The notes: a model not told the origin generated them from the letters alone. DNA of 64,000 nt from Calothrix parasitica NIES-267 (GCF_002368095.1 NZ_AP018227.1:3567563-3631562); one strand, 5' to 3'. Positions 7,980 to 17,179 are shown, numbered from the stretch's first letter. Numbers and translations are program-made.

Positions 7980-10900
7980 ATGCAGCAGATGCTCAGGCGG
8001 CTAGTGCAGAGGTTCATAAAGTTTATTCAGGACATTTTTGGTGGCAAGCAGACTCCTTCGATGAAAGACAAGGAGATGCACGCTGTTAGGGACTTACCAG
8101 AGCTGACGAATTCAGACCTGGAATTTTTGTTTACCCAACTTCTAGAAGGTGTACATCAAGCCCGAGGGCAGCATTGGGCACAAAGGTGGTTGCAAAATAT
8201 CGAACACCGTGTTTCTGAACGGCGTTGGTTGGATTGGTTGGGTCACTTTGGTAACAAAGTATTGGCCTCATCGGCTCCGAATTATGAGTTGGCTTCGAGG
8301 ATGGTGGAATTGGGTGAACTCGAAATCGGGGAAATAGGAGATGTTTCTTACGATATCGGGGTGCAGTTGTTAACGCGCAATTCTAAGCATCAGCCAGCCT
8401 ATTCTATTCCCATATCTACTGAATATGATGAATCTGAAGGGTTAATTCCCGAATTTCCTGTATCCGAAGAGTTAATCATTAATTCAGTTGGGGTTAATGG
8501 TGAAGAAGAAGATTTTAATTTTCCATCTAAGGAACCGATAATTGAATCAGTTGCGATAGATGGTGAATTTGATGTACCTGAATCTTTCACAGAATCTCCC
8601 GGACAAGAACTGATTAAGGAATTCGGGGAATTATTGTGGGAAGATTACGAACCGTCTGAAACAGCAAATTCACCTGCGAATAATATACCCGCATCTCAAG
8701 CACAGTTTCCCGAGATTTTGTACGAACAAGTATTTGAGTACAACGAATTTGCACTAACCCCTGAAGATAGTAATAAACAAGCATTAGAAGACGAGTTATC
8801 TCATTTATACGAACAGGTATTTGAGTTAGAAGAAGATTTAGTTGCAGAGCAGCAAGAAGAAACAATAAGTTCTGAGAATACTGATACTACTGATACACGA
8901 GTATCTGAAGAATTACCGTCAACTCTAGAACAGCAGCTAGAAGAACGAGCTGTCATAGAAACTGCATCCGAACAAGCTATTTCTGAACAAGCTACTCCCG
9001 GACAAGATTTGGTTCGCAATTTGGGAGAACTATTATGGGAAGATGAAGCACAAGCAGTTCCGGAAAAAAGTTCTTCTGATAACTCGGAACAAGAGTTTAT
9101 CAATAATTTGAGCGACTTGGTATATGATTATCCGGAGCAAGATGCTGATGATACAGTTCTTTTACCAACTCAAGATTATGTTCAACAAGACGAACCGATA
9201 AATACTACTTTTGTACCAATTCAAGATAGCAGGGTTGAAGATGACTGCGAAGATGAAGAATCATTAGAAAACTTTAATGCTCTATTAGAATTAGGTTCGG
9301 AAGTAGAAGAAGATGAAGAAACAGAAGAAATAACAGAAATATTTGACAAACCAATAACTAATACCGAACCAAGTGAAGCAACATCTGTAGACGAGCTGAT
9401 GGTCAGGTTGGATGAAAGTGCTAGTTTAGTTCGTCAACTTTCTTCTGGATTAGGAAATCAACAATCTTCAGCTTTGGTTGTCAGTGGGATACCTATTGAT
9501 AATCAAACAGTCGCACAACAAGCCGAAGCTTGGTATTACCAAGGACTTGCACAAGCTAGATCAGGTAACTTGGAAGCAGCAGTTGAACTCTACGAACAAG
9601 CGATACAAATTAAACCAGATGTTCACGAATATTGGTTTAATCGAGGCTTGACCCTATTTCATTTAGAAGATTTAGAAGGTGCAATTGCTTCCTACGACAA
9701 AGCAATTGAAATTAAAAACGATTTTTACAAAGGATGGTATAACCGGGGTCGAGCATTAGGTGAATTAGGATTTTTAGAAGATGCGATTTTTTCCTTTAAT
9801 ACAGCACTGGAAATCCGACCCAATTACCAGGAAGCATGGTCTAGCAACGGTTTGGCGTTACTGAAGTTAGGACGTTTTGATGAAGCTATTTTCAGTTACG
9901 ACAAGTCGTTGGAGTTAGAACCGCTAGATGCAGAAAACTGGTATTACCGTGGTGTCACCCTATCTAGTAACGGACAATATGATTTAGCGGTTGATTCCTA
10001 CGATAAAGCATTAGAAATTGAACCATTCTTACACGATTCTTGGATTGATAGAGGTGTAGCTCAAGGACAATTGGGAGAATGGGAGCAAGCTATAAGTTCT
10101 TGGGATAAAGCTTTAGAAATTAGACCGGATTTCTACTTAACTTGGTTTAATCGGGCTGTAGCTTTTGATAATTTAGGACGTAGGGAAGAAGCCGTTGCAT
10201 CTTATGACAATGCTTTAGAAATTGAACCCAACTTCTACCTTGCTTGGTACAATCGAGCGGTAGCGCTATTCTATTTAGAGCAATACGAACAAGCAATCCT
10301 TTGTTACGACCGCGCTTTACAAATTAAAGCCGATTATTGGGAAGCTTGGCTCGGTAGAGGAAGTGCAGCGGAGAAATCCCAGAATTTAGATTGGGAATTA
10401 AGTTTATCAAGTCCCGTTGCTGAAACAAATCCCGCTTTGAATACTCGGGGTCTAGAAGGAAAATTAGCTAGTTATTCAGAAGCTTTAAAATACACAAGTT
10501 ACGAAACTCAGCCAGAAGGTTGGGGACGAATGCATTTAGCAATTGGTAACTGCTATTACGACATAGGTAGAAGATATTCCAACCCCCGCGATTATTGGTA
10601 TCAAGCGGTAGAAGAATACAATCAAGCATTAGCCACGATTACCGCAGATGATTACCCCGAATTGCATTTAGAGTTATTACAAAACTTTATCAAAGTTCTG
10701 GTTGGTTTGAGAGAAACCACACAGGCCCAGGAATTGCATCAATACAGCACCGATTTCTTACAGGAATTATTAACTCAAGCAAATCGCAGCGATGAATCAA
10801 GAAAAAAATTAACCTTAAAAAATATTGCTTTTGAACAGCTAGCGGTTGAAATCGCCATCCAATATGGTGAAATAGTTCAAGGTCTAGAAATCGCCGAACA

Positions 10901-12176
10901 TGGTAAAAATGCTTGTTTAACTTGGTTGCAGTACGGTTGGACAGATAAAATTGAATCCCCAAATTACAATTCGATTTTACAGTTACTCAATCCTACAACC
11001 GCCGCAATTTACTGGCACCTCAGCCCATCAAGCTTACGTACCTTCATTATCAAACCCAACGCGCCCGAACCCATTCCAGTATTTACACCAATGCTGAATG
11101 TAGCGCCAGATGAATTCCCTTTGCCAGAAGCAGTAAGCCGTTTAGTAGAATTTGAAGACTGGTTAGAAGATTGGAATCGGGAATACAGCGACTATCGCGG
11201 CGAAACCAGGAATAAACAAAGTAAAATAAACCATTCCTGGCGCAGCGATATGGAACAGCGGCTAGCAAAACTCAAAGAAATACTGAGTATCGGCAGCATC
11301 GAGCGGGAACTGCAAGGAATCAAAAATATTATCTTGATTCCTCACCGTGATTTACATCGATTTCCTTTGCACGGATTATTTTCCTCAAAATTTGCTATCA
11401 GTTATTTACCCAGTATTCAAATCGGATTAAATCGTAAGCAAGAAAATTCTTCTACCTTAGAATCTGAAGCAAAACTGCTGAGTGTTGAACATCCCGAAAC
11501 AAAAGACTATCCTCCTTTTAAATCGGCTAAATTAGCAGCATTAGCTACCAGTCAAATGTTCGATAATCCCCAGCGTATTCAGGGGTTAAAAGCAACAAAA
11601 GCCGAAGTCGAAAATGCTCTCATAGGAAACTACAATATATTAAACTTTTACGGTTATGCAGCCGATAAATTGAATCCTTCAGAATCAGAAATATTGTTAG
11701 AAGGGGAAGATAAAATTACCTTAGAAGAAATTTCTACAAAACCTCTTAACCGCTATAACTTATTTACCCTTTCAGCTTGCGAAATTGAGCCAAACAAGAA
11801 AAACATTACTACCGAATATAGTGGTTTAGCCAGCGGTTTGTTAAGTCAAGGGGTTAGTAACGTAGTAAATAGCTTGTGGAGAGTAGAATCAACAGCTAAT
11901 GCTTTAGTAATGATAGAGTTTTACCGTCGATTGCAGTCAGGGAAAACACCAATAATTGCTTTAACAGAAGCCGTTGAATGGTTAAGAGAATTGACAGCAG
12001 GAGAACTAACAAAATGGTACGAAAGCTTGTTAAATCAACTTCCTCCTGAAGGATTAAGAATGAAAGCCCAGTTAGCAACGCAGTTGTATCGAACCAGTCA
12101 AATGGAAGCAGATTCAAAACTGTACAATCATCCTTATTATTGGGCTGCTTTTGTAATTGCAGGAGTTGACAGTTAA
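7980..12176 (+). CDS. TPR protein with degenerate CHAT domain
   Basis: A 1398-residue protein. Residues about 38-140 repeat the domain of the gene at 6905 (LTNSDLEFLFTQLLEGVHQA, YDIGVQLLTRN). Residues 150-490 are acidic and low complexity but hold repeated short motifs: GELLWED near 218 and 350, LYEQVFE near 248 and 276. About nine TPR units run from 510 to 800 (e.g. AIASYDKAIEIKNDFYKGWY). The last ~390 residues resemble a CHAT caspase-like peptidase domain: LIPHRDLHRFPLHGLFS, TLSACEIEP (Cys near 1268), GLASGLLSQGVSNVVNSLWR. The usual catalytic ATHG segment reads FYGYAADK near 1221-1228, so the His is replaced by Tyr; activity is doubtful. The stop TAA lies in a heptamer array. Role unknown; scaffold or sensor is inference. 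Confidence 0.85.
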   Translation: MQQMLRRLVQRFIKFIQDIFGGKQTPSMKDKEMHAVRDLPELTNSDLEFLFTQLLEGVHQARGQHWAQRWLQNIEHRVSERRWLDWLGHFGNKVLASSAPNYELASRMVELGELEIGEIGDVSYDIGVQLLTRNSKHQPAYSIPISTEYDESEGLIPEFPVSEELIINSVGVNGEEEDFNFPSKEPIIESVAIDGEFDVPESFTESPGQELIKEFGELLWEDYEPSETANSPANNIPASQAQFPEILYEQVFEYNEFALTPEDSNKQALEDELSHLYEQVFELEEDLVAEQQEETISSENTDTTDTRVSEELPSTLEQQLEERAVIETASEQAISEQATPGQDLVRNLGELLWEDEAQAVPEKSSSDNSEQEFINNLSDLVYDYPEQDADDTVLLPTQDYVQQDEPINTTFVPIQDSRVEDDCEDEESLENFNALLELGSEVEEDEETEEITEIFDKPITNTEPSEATSVDELMVRLDESASLVRQLSSGLGNQQSSALVVSGIPIDNQTVAQQAEAWYYQGLAQARSGNLEAAVELYEQAIQIKPDVHEYWFNRGLTLFHLEDLEGAIASYDKAIEIKNDFYKGWYNRGRALGELGFLEDAIFSFNTALEIRPNYQEAWSSNGLALLKLGRFDEAIFSYDKSLELEPLDAENWYYRGVTLSSNGQYDLAVDSYDKALEIEPFLHDSWIDRGVAQGQLGEWEQAISSWDKALEIRPDFYLTWFNRAVAFDNLGRREEAVASYDNALEIEPNFYLAWYNRAVALFYLEQYEQAILCYDRALQIKADYWEAWLGRGSAAEKSQNLDWELSLSSPVAETNPALNTRGLEGKLASYSEALKYTSYETQPEGWGRMHLAIGNCYYDIGRRYSNPRDYWYQAVEEYNQALATITADDYPELHLELLQNFIKVLVGLRETTQAQELHQYSTDFLQELLTQANRSDESRKKLTLKNIAFEQLAVEIAIQYGEIVQGLEIAEHGKNACLTWLQYGWTDKIESPNYNSILQLLNPTTAAIYWHLSPSSLRTFIIKPNAPEPIPVFTPMLNVAPDEFPLPEAVSRLVEFEDWLEDWNREYSDYRGETRNKQSKINHSWRSDMEQRLAKLKEILSIGSIERELQGIKNIILIPHRDLHRFPLHGLFSSKFAISYLPSIQIGLNRKQENSSTLESEAKLLSVEHPETKDYPPFKSAKLAALATSQMFDNPQRIQGLKATKAEVENALIGNYNILNFYGYAADKLNPSESEILLEGEDKITLEEISTKPLNRYNLFTLSACEIEPNKKNITTEYSGLASGLLSQGVSNVVNSLWRVESTANALVMIEFYRRLQSGKTPIIALTEAVEWLRELTAGELTKWYESLLNQLPPEGLRMKAQLATQLYRTSQMEADSKLYNHPYYWAAFVIAGVDS

Positions 12177-12198
12177 CAGTGAACAGTTAACAGTTATC
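12168..12198. repeat. Heptamer array (CAGTTAA) at the stop of the CHAT gene
   Basis: About four copies of AACAGTT. The CHAT gene ends GAC AGT TAA within the first copy. Confidence 0.8.
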
Positions 12199-12203
12199 AA
12201 TTA

Positions 12204-12330
12204 ATTGTAGGGTGTGCTACGGCTCGAATAACTTTAATTTGGAACTACAATTTAAATAATGCCGTAACGCACCATTTGATATTGATTTGAACCTCACCCC
12301 CTTCCCCTCTCCTTATTAAGGAGAGGGGTG
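12204..12330. repeat. Two dispersed palindromic elements
   Basis: An imperfect inverted repeat (GGTGTGCTACGGC ... GCCGTAACGCACC) spans 12209-12273. A near-perfect hairpin follows at 12304-12328 (arms CCCCTCTCCTTA and TAAGGAGAGGGG). The second type recurs at 14155-14190, 15137-15163 and 35480-35640. Either could end transcription of the CHAT gene or of the convergent P450 gene. Confidence 0.7.
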
Positions 12331-12410
12331 TATTTTATTAAACTTACTTCTCTTTCCCCTCTCTAAGTCAGCGGAGAGGTTACGAGTAATTTTGATTTAT
12401 TTATTATCAA

Positions 12411-13805
12411 TTAAATTTGAGAACTTCGTAAATTAACTTGATAACTATCTTTGATTTTCTTTAAAGGAAACTGCACAAAATCAGCTTTTCCGGTTGATTT
12501 CCAATCAAATAAATTTAGTAAATAAGAAGCGAATATCTTTGTGATAACCATTGCCATTTGCGCCCCTAAACAAGCATGTACACCTCCACCAAAGGGGATA
12601 AATTCGTACATTTTACCTTCATTACGAGGTGCTAAAAAGCGCTCTGGTTCAAATTTTTCTGGGTCAGTAAAATATTCTTTTCTAATATGAGCTAGTCGCG
12701 GTTCTGCAATTACTGCACAACCTTTGTTATAAAGTATTCCATCTAAAACTACTGATTTGAGAAAGCGACGGTTAGCAGTAGAGCTAGGTGGTAAAGTTCG
12801 TAGAGTTTCTTTTATAGTTGCTTCTAGAAATATCATTTGCTTGAGCAACTCTGATGAAATATCTTTTTCTTTGATTAATTCAGATTGTTCTTGACGTAGC
12901 TTTTCAAAAACCTGCGGATATTTTCCCAATTGATAAATTAAGGAAGAAACTAAACCAGAAATTTCATAGTGAGAAGCCCATAATTGTAAAAGACATTGAT
13001 TTTCTATCAAATCATCGCTAAACACACCTTCTGGGTTTTCCTGCTGATTGGCTAGCATCATTGCTAAAAAATCAGATGTAGGATTTATTTCTGTTTCTTT
13101 TCTTAGCTTAATAACTACACGCATAAATTCTATTAATTTTTTACGTGCTTTGATTCCTCTACCATAAGCTGTTAAAGGCGATTTCCATTTTAATAAACCA
13201 TAGAAACCGTCGAAATAAGTTTTATATAAAGCTTTAACTTCGTATTTATTTTTTATCGGTAAACCATTAAAACTTTCGGGATTATCATCATCTAACTTTA
13301 TTCCCCATAGTATAGGAGTTAAAACATCAAAACATATTTTTTCAACTTCTGGATAAACTGCTATTTTTCCAGGAGCATTCCACTTTTGTAATCCCTTTTT
13401 TATTTCATTATTTATATGCGGTATATATCCTTCTAAAAAACGTCCACTTAACCCCGGTCCCAAAGAATTTTTACGTTGACGATGTAAATCGGGACGTTGG
13501 AATAAACTATGTTCGCCAAACATATCCATTGTAGTCGGTGGCAAGGCTATTTCTGTATAGTTGGAATCGCCATTAAATACCATCTGAATGGCTTTGGATT
13601 CACCAACAAAAATAGTTGTACCCCCAAAAACACCGGTTTGAAAAATTGCTCCGTACTTTTCTAAATTATGACGACAAAATTTATCGGGGTTCGCAATATA
13701 GCTCAAAGTATCGTACCAGTGAGGCTTTCTTTTAGGAACTTGGGTTTGTGGTGGTGGGGTTTGTCCGTCTTCTAGAATTAGTACTTCGCTTTTTGCTTGC
13801 TGCAT
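12411..13805 (-). CDS. Cytochrome P450 (CYP120/CYP26-like class)
   Basis: A 464-residue haem-thiolate protein without membrane anchor. The haem loop FGGGVHACLG (near residue 402-411) has the Cys ligand; the K-helix ExxR is ETLR near 333; the meander reads FEPERFL. The general plan resembles the cyanobacterial CYP120 family, which hydroxylates retinoids, but the substrate here is not deducible. The I-helix is unusual: where CYP120 has AGHET, this protein has ASHYE, so the acid/alcohol pair that handles protons during oxygen activation is replaced by Tyr-Glu. It stands alone between convergent CHAT and the phn locus, with no ferredoxin partner gene nearby. Confidence 0.85.
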   Translation of the reverse strand: MQQAKSEVLILEDGQTPPPQTQVPKRKPHWYDTLSYIANPDKFCRHNLEKYGAIFQTGVFGGTTIFVGESKAIQMVFNGDSNYTEIALPPTTMDMFGEHSLFQRPDLHRQRKNSLGPGLSGRFLEGYIPHINNEIKKGLQKWNAPGKIAVYPEVEKICFDVLTPILWGIKLDDDNPESFNGLPIKNKYEVKALYKTYFDGFYGLLKWKSPLTAYGRGIKARKKLIEFMRVVIKLRKETEINPTSDFLAMMLANQQENPEGVFSDDLIENQCLLQLWASHYEISGLVSSLIYQLGKYPQVFEKLRQEQSELIKEKDISSELLKQMIFLEATIKETLRTLPPSSTANRRFLKSVVLDGILYNKGCAVIAEPRLAHIRKEYFTDPEKFEPERFLAPRNEGKMYEFIPFGGGVHACLGAQMAMVITKIFASYLLNLFDWKSTGKADFVQFPLKKIKDSYQVNLRSSQI

Positions 13806-14017
13806 AATTTACCACCAAGTTTTTATTTAGATAAATATAGCGGTCACTGTTGAGCAATACAAATTTTACCTTACACCGTTCCAGATGGACATTTTTATTT
13901 AATAATCATTAAATTATTCTACATGTTGCGTCATACTAGAATACAAAGAGAATAAAGCAGGAAGAATATTTAAGTAACTATAGTAATCCTGTATGAGTAG
14001 CGAGAAAAATAGGTGCC

Positions 14018-14053
14018 AAAAACCCGGTTTTTTCAAAAAACCGGGTTTCTCAA
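14018..14053 (-). terminator. Terminator of the phnCDE operon
   Basis: Perfect 14 bp stem (AAACCCGGTTTTTT at 14020-14033 with its complement at 14035-14048) and a one-base centre. On the minus strand it runs into TTTTT. Both strands look competent, so it may act in both directions. Confidence 0.75.
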
Positions 14054-14108
14054 ATATCACAAATAATTTAGGAATGCTATAGGTCACATCAAATATAAAA
14101 CCTCACCA

Positions 14109-14152
14109 CGCCACTTGCTACAACGGAGGGAACCTCCGCAACGCAGTGGCTC
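14109..14152. repeat. 44 bp dispersed palindromic repeat, copy 1
   Basis: Reads CGCCACTTGCTACAACG, then GGAGG-GAA-CCTCC, then GCAACGCAGTGGCTC. Outer arms GCCACT/AGTGGC and inner arms GGAGG/CCTCC can fold. Copies: 39371-39414 (reverse strand) and 51909-51953. Confidence 0.8.
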
Positions 14153-14209
14153 CTCAATCCCTCTCCTTATTAAGGAGAGGGAAGCCGACAAAAACCATTA
14201 AAATTGCTA

Positions 14210-15055
14210 TCAAACCAACCAATTTCTAATTCTTGCAGAAACTAAATCAATCAGACTTGTTGCTAATATCAAAATAATTAAAATTGCACAAACTTTTTGA
14301 TATTCAAAAGAACCAAAACTTTGGTACAAGGAAACACCAATACCACCAGCACCAACTATTCCTAATACAGAAGCGGAACGAACATTTGACTCAAAACGAT
14401 ACAAGGTAAATGAAGTCCATAAGGGAATTACTTGAGGAATTATTCCATAAATAACTTCTTGTAATTTACTCGCACCGGTTGCACGAATTCCTTCTACTGG
14501 ACCGGTTTCTATTGCTTCAACTGCTTCAGAAAATAATTTACCTAGAGTTCCAGCAGTATGTAAAAATAATGCTAAAACGCCTGCAAATGGCCCTAAACCA
14601 ACGGCGACTATAAATATTAAAGCAAATACCAATTCGTTAATAGCTCGCATCGCATCTAAAACCCGCCGGGTTGGTTGAACTACCCAAGCTGGAAAGACAT
14701 TATTTGATGCCATAATTGATAAAGGAACTGCTGCTATCGCTGCTAATAGTGTTCCCCAAATTCCCATTGCTATAGTGATGAGCGTATCTACTAAATAAAT
14801 TTTCCAATTGGTAAAATCTGGGGGAAAGTATTGGGGAATATAATTAGCTATTCTTTCCAGACGTTCTGGTTCAAGGAATAAGAAAAACTTGAGTTCGCTT
14901 TGTACGGCGGATAAAAATAAAATTACAACAATCGCAATTAAAAATAAAACTCTACTATTAGTTACTAGTTTTGCTTCTTGCTCTAACATTGCTGCTACAG
15001 CAGGAGAGATATTCATATTTTGAGAAAGATTTGAGGCTGGTTTTTGTTGGTTCAT
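14210..15055 (-). CDS. phnE: Phosphonate ABC transporter permease PhnE
   Basis: A 281-residue inner-membrane permease for phosphonates with about six hydrophobic segments (first near 39-58, then 88-118, 140-180). The cytoplasmic EAA-like loop is EAVEAIETGPVEGIRATGAS, which couples to the PhnC ATPase, followed by IYGIIPQVIPLWTSFTLYRFE and the conserved VRSASVLGIVGAGGIG, typical of PhnE/PtxC permeases. It is the last gene of phnC-phnD-phnE, separated from phnD by a 242 bp gap that contains a strong hairpin, so its expression may be uncoupled from phnD. Confidence 0.93.
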   Translation of the reverse strand: MNQQKPASNLSQNMNISPAVAAMLEQEAKLVTNSRVLFLIAIVVILFLSAVQSELKFFLFLEPERLERIANYIPQYFPPDFTNWKIYLVDTLITIAMGIWGTLLAAIAAVPLSIMASNNVFPAWVVQPTRRVLDAMRAINELVFALIFIVAVGLGPFAGVLALFLHTAGTLGKLFSEAVEAIETGPVEGIRATGASKLQEVIYGIIPQVIPLWTSFTLYRFESNVRSASVLGIVGAGGIGVSLYQSFGSFEYQKVCAILIILILATSLIDLVSARIRNWLV

Positions 15056-15132
15056 TGCTGATTAAAGTAGATTGAGCGAAATTTTTATCTTATATATTAT
15101 TTCTCATTTCTTGTTACGAGATTAGACCTCAC

Positions 15133-15172
15133 CCCCAGCCCCTCTCCTTATTAAGGAGAGGGGTGTTTTTTT
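15133..15172. repeat. Hairpin element between phnD and phnE
   Basis: Arms CCCCTCTCCTTA / TAAGGAGAGGGG at 15138-15162, followed on the plus strand by GTGTTTTTTT. Same family as 12304-12328. In the direction of the phn transcript (minus) it has no T-run after the stem, so it is more likely an RNA stabiliser or partial attenuator than a full terminator. Confidence 0.65.
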
Positions 15173-15297
15173 CTCTTTACAAGGTTCTTTCTACCTTGTA
15201 ATGCATTTTAAGAGGCTTTGTCTCTTATTCTTATTGCAGGCAGAGACTTTAGGAAATTGATTCCCAGCGGTCGTCTAGGAACCAGTTGAATTAGGAA

Positions 15298-16326
15298 TTA
15301 CTTCTTGATAGCTTCAAGCTCTTGGTTGAGTTCATCAATTTGCTTCTTCTTGTCTTCTTCGCTTAAGTCTTTGTTTGACTCAACTTCTGCCATTTTCTTA
15401 GCAACTTCGAGTTCGCGAATTGTATCCCAAGTTTTATCTTCTGCGGGAACAAATCCTTGCCATTCTAATGGCTTGAGAACTTGTTCGTTTTTATAGTTGT
15501 GGAAGAAGTCTTTAATTTTGGTCTTGAGTTCTTCTGGTAAATCCTTACGATAAGCGATGGGGTCGCTAGGAATCAATTCTGATGTCCAGATTACTTCGAT
15601 ATTCTTACGAGCTTCGGGGTTGGTTTTTTCTAAACGAGACAAAGATTCGCTGTTGTTGGTTGCAACATCTACTTGCTTGTTAGCTACAGCTAAAGCAGTT
15701 GCTTCGTGACTACCAGAAAATATTAAGCGTTTGAATGCTTCTTTGGGATTAACTGAATTCTTAGCAAATACATAGAAGCTAGGAACTAAGAAACCAGAGG
15801 TGGAGTTGGGGTCGTTGAATGCAAAAGTGAGCTTCTCGGAGTTCTCAATTACATACTCGTCACCTTTGTTTTCACCTAATGCTTTTGCTCCTTTAGCAAC
15901 ATCATTGTTTTTGTTAGTAATTAGGTGAGAAACATAACCTTTACTGCCATCATCGTTAACGGTTTGAGCAAATACTTCTGCATTGGAACGCTTTGCAGCT
16001 TCAACGTAGGATTTACCACCATACCAAGCAATTTGCACGTCTCCAGCTTTCATTGCTTCAATTACACCAGCGTACTGGGTAACGTAGAAAGGCTTTACAG
16101 GAACGCCGATTTGCTTTTCCATGTCTTTAATGAAAGGTTCCCAAAGAGGCTTTTGATTAGCCTGGGATTCTGTGGAGATGATACCAAATTTGATTTCGCT
16201 AACTTCTAAAGGTTTTTGACTATCAGAAGAAGAATCACCGGAAGAACTACAAGCAGCGAAAACCATCGAACCTGTAATAGCTAGCGCGAATAGACCAGCA
16301 CGCTGCATTAAAGAACGTCTCTTCAT
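15298..16326 (-). CDS. phnD: Phosphonate-binding lipoprotein PhnD
   Basis: A 342-residue periplasmic substrate-binding protein. Signal peptide with basic start MKRRSLMQRAG, hydrophobic core and lipobox VFAAC (Cys about 25), so it is probably lipid-anchored. The fold markers of the PhnD/PtxB/THI5-like family are present: KFGIISTES, a PVKPFYVTQYAGVIEAMKAG segment, DVQIAWYGGKSYVEA, FNDPNSTSGFLVP and VDVATNNSES. The C-terminus is a charged helix. TAGGA lies eight bases upstream of the ATG. It delivers phosphonate to PhnE/PhnC; the preferred phosphonate (or phosphite) cannot be told from sequence. Confidence 0.92.
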   Translation of the reverse strand: MKRRSLMQRAGLFALAITGSMVFAACSSSGDSSSDSQKPLEVSEIKFGIISTESQANQKPLWEPFIKDMEKQIGVPVKPFYVTQYAGVIEAMKAGDVQIAWYGGKSYVEAAKRSNAEVFAQTVNDDGSKGYVSHLITNKNNDVAKGAKALGENKGDEYVIENSEKLTFAFNDPNSTSGFLVPSFYVFAKNSVNPKEAFKRLIFSGSHEATALAVANKQVDVATNNSESLSRLEKTNPEARKNIEVIWTSELIPSDPIAYRKDLPEELKTKIKDFFHNYKNEQVLKPLEWQGFVPAEDKTWDTIRELEVAKKMAEVESNKDLSEEDKKKQIDELNQELEAIKK

Positions 16327-16384
16327 TGTTTATTCCTAATGTTCTAAGTATTTTACGTAAAAATATTGTTTAAGTTGGATAAAA

Positions 16385-17179
16385 CTATGCCAACTCACCG
16401 TGTCCTCTCATTACCAGTTCGTCCGCTGCGGAGCCATAAATAGCTTCGAGTTTCTCGTTGTTCAGTTCTACGGTTGCACCATCAAACATTACATTACCAG
16501 CTTTCAAAGCAATAGCACGGTCGCAATAATTACGAACTACTTGAATTTGATGTAAAGAAGTTACTACCGTAATTCCACTTTGTCGATTTAGTTCAACCAA
16601 TAATTCCATCACCTTACGGGAAGATTCGGGGTCTAAAGAAGCGATGGGTTCATCTGCAAGAATAATTTTTGCACCTTGTACCAAACAACGAGCGATTGCT
16701 ACTCGCTGCTGCTGTCCTCCCGATAACATTGAAGCTCTTTTATAAGCTTGTTCGAGGATTCCAACTCGTTCTAGTGCTGCGAGTGCTTGCAGTTTTTCCG
16801 CTTTAGTAAATAAATGAAATGTTGACCTAAATGGGGATAATCGCGATAGATTTCCAACCAGAACATTTTCAATTACTGTTAAGCGATTAACTAAATTGAA
16901 CTGCTGAAAAATGCAGCCAATCTGACTTCTTAAAGACCTAATTTTGGAATGAAAATGTCCGTCGTTTTGTAAATTCGCGCCAAAGATAGCAATACTACCA
17001 GAATCTCCACTGTGTAAACCATTCATATGGCGTATTAATGTGGATTTTCCAGAGCCAGAAGCACCAACAAGAGCAATCATTTCACCCTCATCTATGGTGC
17101 AAGATACGCTTTTTAGTGCGGGTTTACCTTTGAAACTTTTCGACAAATTAGTAACTTCGATTGCAACCGTAGTAGTCAT
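16385..17179 (-). CDS. phnC: Phosphonate ABC transporter ATP-binding protein PhnC
   Basis: A 264-residue ATPase energising PhnDE. Walker A GASGSGKST, Q-loop FQQFNLV, signature LSGGQQQRVAIAR, Walker B IILADEPIASLD, and switch His in VTSLHQ. PhnC-specific segments include the NLSRLSPFRSTF region. The start is ATG 17179 (MTTTVAIEV); an in-frame TTG nine bases earlier is less likely. It is the first gene of phnCDE and diverges from phnG across a 0.5 kb shared control region. Confidence 0.93.
   Translation of the reverse strand: MTTTVAIEVTNLSKSFKGKPALKSVSCTIDEGEMIALVGASGSGKSTLIRHMNGLHSGDSGSIAIFGANLQNDGHFHSKIRSLRSQIGCIFQQFNLVNRLTVIENVLVGNLSRLSPFRSTFHLFTKAEKLQALAALERVGILEQAYKRASMLSGGQQQRVAIARCLVQGAKIILADEPIASLDPESSRKVMELLVELNRQSGITVVTSLHQIQVVRNYCDRAIALKAGNVMFDGATVELNNEKLEAIYGSAADELVMRGHGELA

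Larger units (their letters stand above)
13806..14209. other. Intergenic region between P450 and phnE
   Basis: Holds the P450 promoter, the phnE terminator (14018-14053), a 44 bp dispersed palindromic repeat (14109-14152) and a hairpin with arms CCCTCTCCTTA / TAAGGAGAGGG (14155-14180). Confidence 0.7.
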
